52,687 nt of DNA from Pseudoduganella ginsengisoli (lineage in GTDB: Bacteria; Pseudomonadota; Gammaproteobacteria; Burkholderiales; Burkholderiaceae_D). The position numbers and the translations under genes were made by a program. Positions 51,648 through 52,687 of the stretch are shown here, piece after piece (within the stretch, counting starts at the first letter, position 1; each line of letters starts with the position of its first letter). The notes under the pieces were generated by a model. That model was given only the letters and a program-made list of their open reading frames with translations, was not told the origin of the DNA and searched no databases. The stretch spans positions 1 through 52,687 of the forward strand of contig NZ_WNLA01000031.1 of assembly GCF_009720865.1 (NCBI RefSeq), read 5' to 3'.

Positions 51648-51672
51648 GGCGCGGGTGCCAGTCACCCGCGCC
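51648..51672. terminator. Bidirectional hairpin between converging genes
   Basis: GGCGCGGGTG, loop CCAGT, CACCCGCGCC: perfect 10-bp stem 5 bases after the gamma-lyase stop and overlapping the end of the convergent minus-strand gene. No T-run on either side. Confidence 0.55.
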
Positions 51673-52687
51673 CCTTCGCATCGGCAGGCACCCCGAACAC
51701 GCGCCGCACAAACGCTTCCAGCGCTAAAAACACGCCCTCCACGCCAAACCCTGCAATGAATGACAGCGCCGATCCGCTCAGCGTCCAGCTGGACGCCAGC
51801 GCGGCATCTGCCCCCGGTGATGCGCCGGACGGATTCACAAACAAGCCAATGCAGGCGCCGATGGTGGCGCCCAGCGCCAGCTGGCCCAGCGCCAGCGTAT
51901 AGTCGCGCGGCATCAGCATGCTTTCACGCAGCTTGGCCCACAGGCTGCGCACGGCGGCGGCGCCCGCCCCGAGGATGCCATAACACAGCGGGAGCACGGC
52001 GCAGCCGATCACGTGCGTCAGCACCCTCGCCGGCTCTTCATCGCCGCCATATTCAGCCGCCTTGGCCGGCGGCAGCGGCGCATCGGCAATGGATTCAAAG
52101 GTGGCGATGCGGTACAGCTTATCCCAAGGCCGTATCCACACGTGTAAATTGCGCTGCGTGACCAGCCGTTCATTTTCCAGCCGCTCTTTGTCCGTGCACA
52201 GTTTGAGTTCTTCCACCGAGCGGTACCGGCGCGGCAAGCGCTCGCTGACCGGTTCGCAAAACAGCACAGCCGGCACATCCGTCCCGGGCGCAGCTTTATT
52301 TCTGCGCGCCAGTTCATCTGCGGATTCCGCTGCAGAGATCTTGCGGGCCACCTCGTCTTGCTGCGTACGCAACGTGTCCAGGTGCGTCAGCACGACATTG
52401 CCTGCAGTGATGTCCCATGACAGCACGCACGTCGCCACCATCCACGCGACAAGAAACAGGACGATGCGCCAGATGCCCCGGTTGAAGCGTCCGGCCGGGC
52501 CGATCAGGCCGGGAAATGCCGTGCGGGCCAGCGACATGCGGGTGGGCGGCCGGCTGAATCCCATGCCCGGGACAATCAAATCGCCATTGGCCGGGCTGGT
52601 AAAGGGCAAGGCCGGCGGCGGCATGGCGCCGCCAGGCGCCGCCGCAACAGCGCTGTAGGCGCCGAGGGCCGGGGGCGCGACGCCGGC
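51662..52687 (-). CDS. Membrane protein of unknown function, probably cut by the right edge
   Basis: The frame is open to the window edge, and neither internal ATG (52624 or 52564) has a ribosome binding site, so the start probably lies outside. The visible N-terminus is Ala/Pro-rich. One TM follows (around WRIVLFLVAWMVATCVLSW), then a hydrophilic periplasmic stretch with a coiled-coil-like part (LDTLRTQQDEVARKISAAES) and two Cys (LFCEP, KLCTD). Three more hydrophobic segments come at the C-terminus, including ALGQLALGATIGACIGLFV and ALSFIAGFGVEGVFLALEAFV. I do not recognise the family. Confidence 0.6.
   Translation of the reverse strand, partial: AGVAPPALGAYSAVAAAPGGAMPPPALPFTSPANGDLIVPGMGFSRPPTRMSLARTAFPGLIGPAGRFNRGIWRIVLFLVAWMVATCVLSWDITAGNVVLTHLDTLRTQQDEVARKISAAESADELARRNKAAPGTDVPAVLFCEPVSERLPRRYRSVEELKLCTDKERLENERLVTQRNLHVWIRPWDKLYRIATFESIADAPLPPAKAAEYGGDEEPARVLTHVIGCAVLPLCYGILGAGAAAVRSLWAKLRESMLMPRDYTLALGQLALGATIGACIGLFVNPSGASPGADAALASSWTLSGSALSFIAGFGVEGVFLALEAFVRRVFGVPADAKGRG

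Overview
The window is GC-rich chromosomal DNA of a Gram-negative betaproteobacterium. Oxalobacteraceae (the Massilia/Duganella/Janthinobacterium group) fits best, by inference from gene content, an MSHA-type pilus locus, many acyl-CoA enzymes and GGGGTCAGAC-type palindromic repeats. Nothing points to a plasmid or phage. I saw no tRNA, rRNA, CRISPR array or transposase.

Layout. 1-9783 (+): an MSHA/type II secretion-like pilus operon, with most stops and starts overlapping. It runs TPR protein (cut by the window edge), MshE-like ATPase, GspF-like platform protein, a PilM/PilN-like fusion, PilO-like, MshK-like, two paralogous pseudopilins, an ABC-2-type permease with no ATPase, a helical-repeat protein and a major-pilin-like gene. 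9789-9999: a cluster of four REP-like repeats. 10075-12414 (+): an APH-fold kinase plus acyl-CoA dehydrogenase, the two halves of an ACAD10/11-type enzyme. 12562-18170 (+): a 1561-residue hybrid histidine kinase followed by a REC-GGDEF protein. 18244-19497 (+): a 47-residue membrane ORF and rodA. 19507-21144 (-): a PstS-like periplasmic protein and a porin. 21347-27679 (-): a tightly overlapping unit of cNMP-binding patatin phospholipase, single-module NRPS (C-A-T-TE) and TVP38/DedA-like membrane protein. 27912-31211 (-): propeller-GGDEF sensor. 31343-31804 (+): GNAT. 31801-35210 (-): two acyl-CoA dehydrogenases (PimC/PimD-like) and two MaoC hydratases behind a promoter with an ACGATCGT palindrome.

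35351-36157 (-): GRDP/DUF1399-like protein. 36558-37922 (+): an AT-richer orphan gene for a membrane-anchored protein. By eye it aligns with S1/P1 nuclease but has lost the zinc ligands. 37948-42611 (-): NHL-propeller/M23 peptidase fusion, HEAGH membrane protein, alpha/beta esterase and MBL-fold hydrolase. 42712-43704 (+): GlxA-type AraC regulator. 43701-45115 (-): amidohydrolase lipoprotein and VOC protein. 45156-45290: structured non-coding segment with a strong terminator. 45312-48900 (-): tail-specific protease, HELAH membrane protein and thymidine kinase. 49097-51643 (+): cystathionine beta-synthase and a gamma-lyase/synthase-type enzyme (reverse transsulfuration). 51662 to the right edge (-): unknown membrane protein.

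Candidates for undescribed biology, in order: the zinc-less S1/P1-like membrane protein; the patatin-NRPS-TVP38 unit; the pilus operon with its orphan ABC-2 permease; and the NHL-M23 fusion. All functional statements come from reading motifs by eye. No database search was run.
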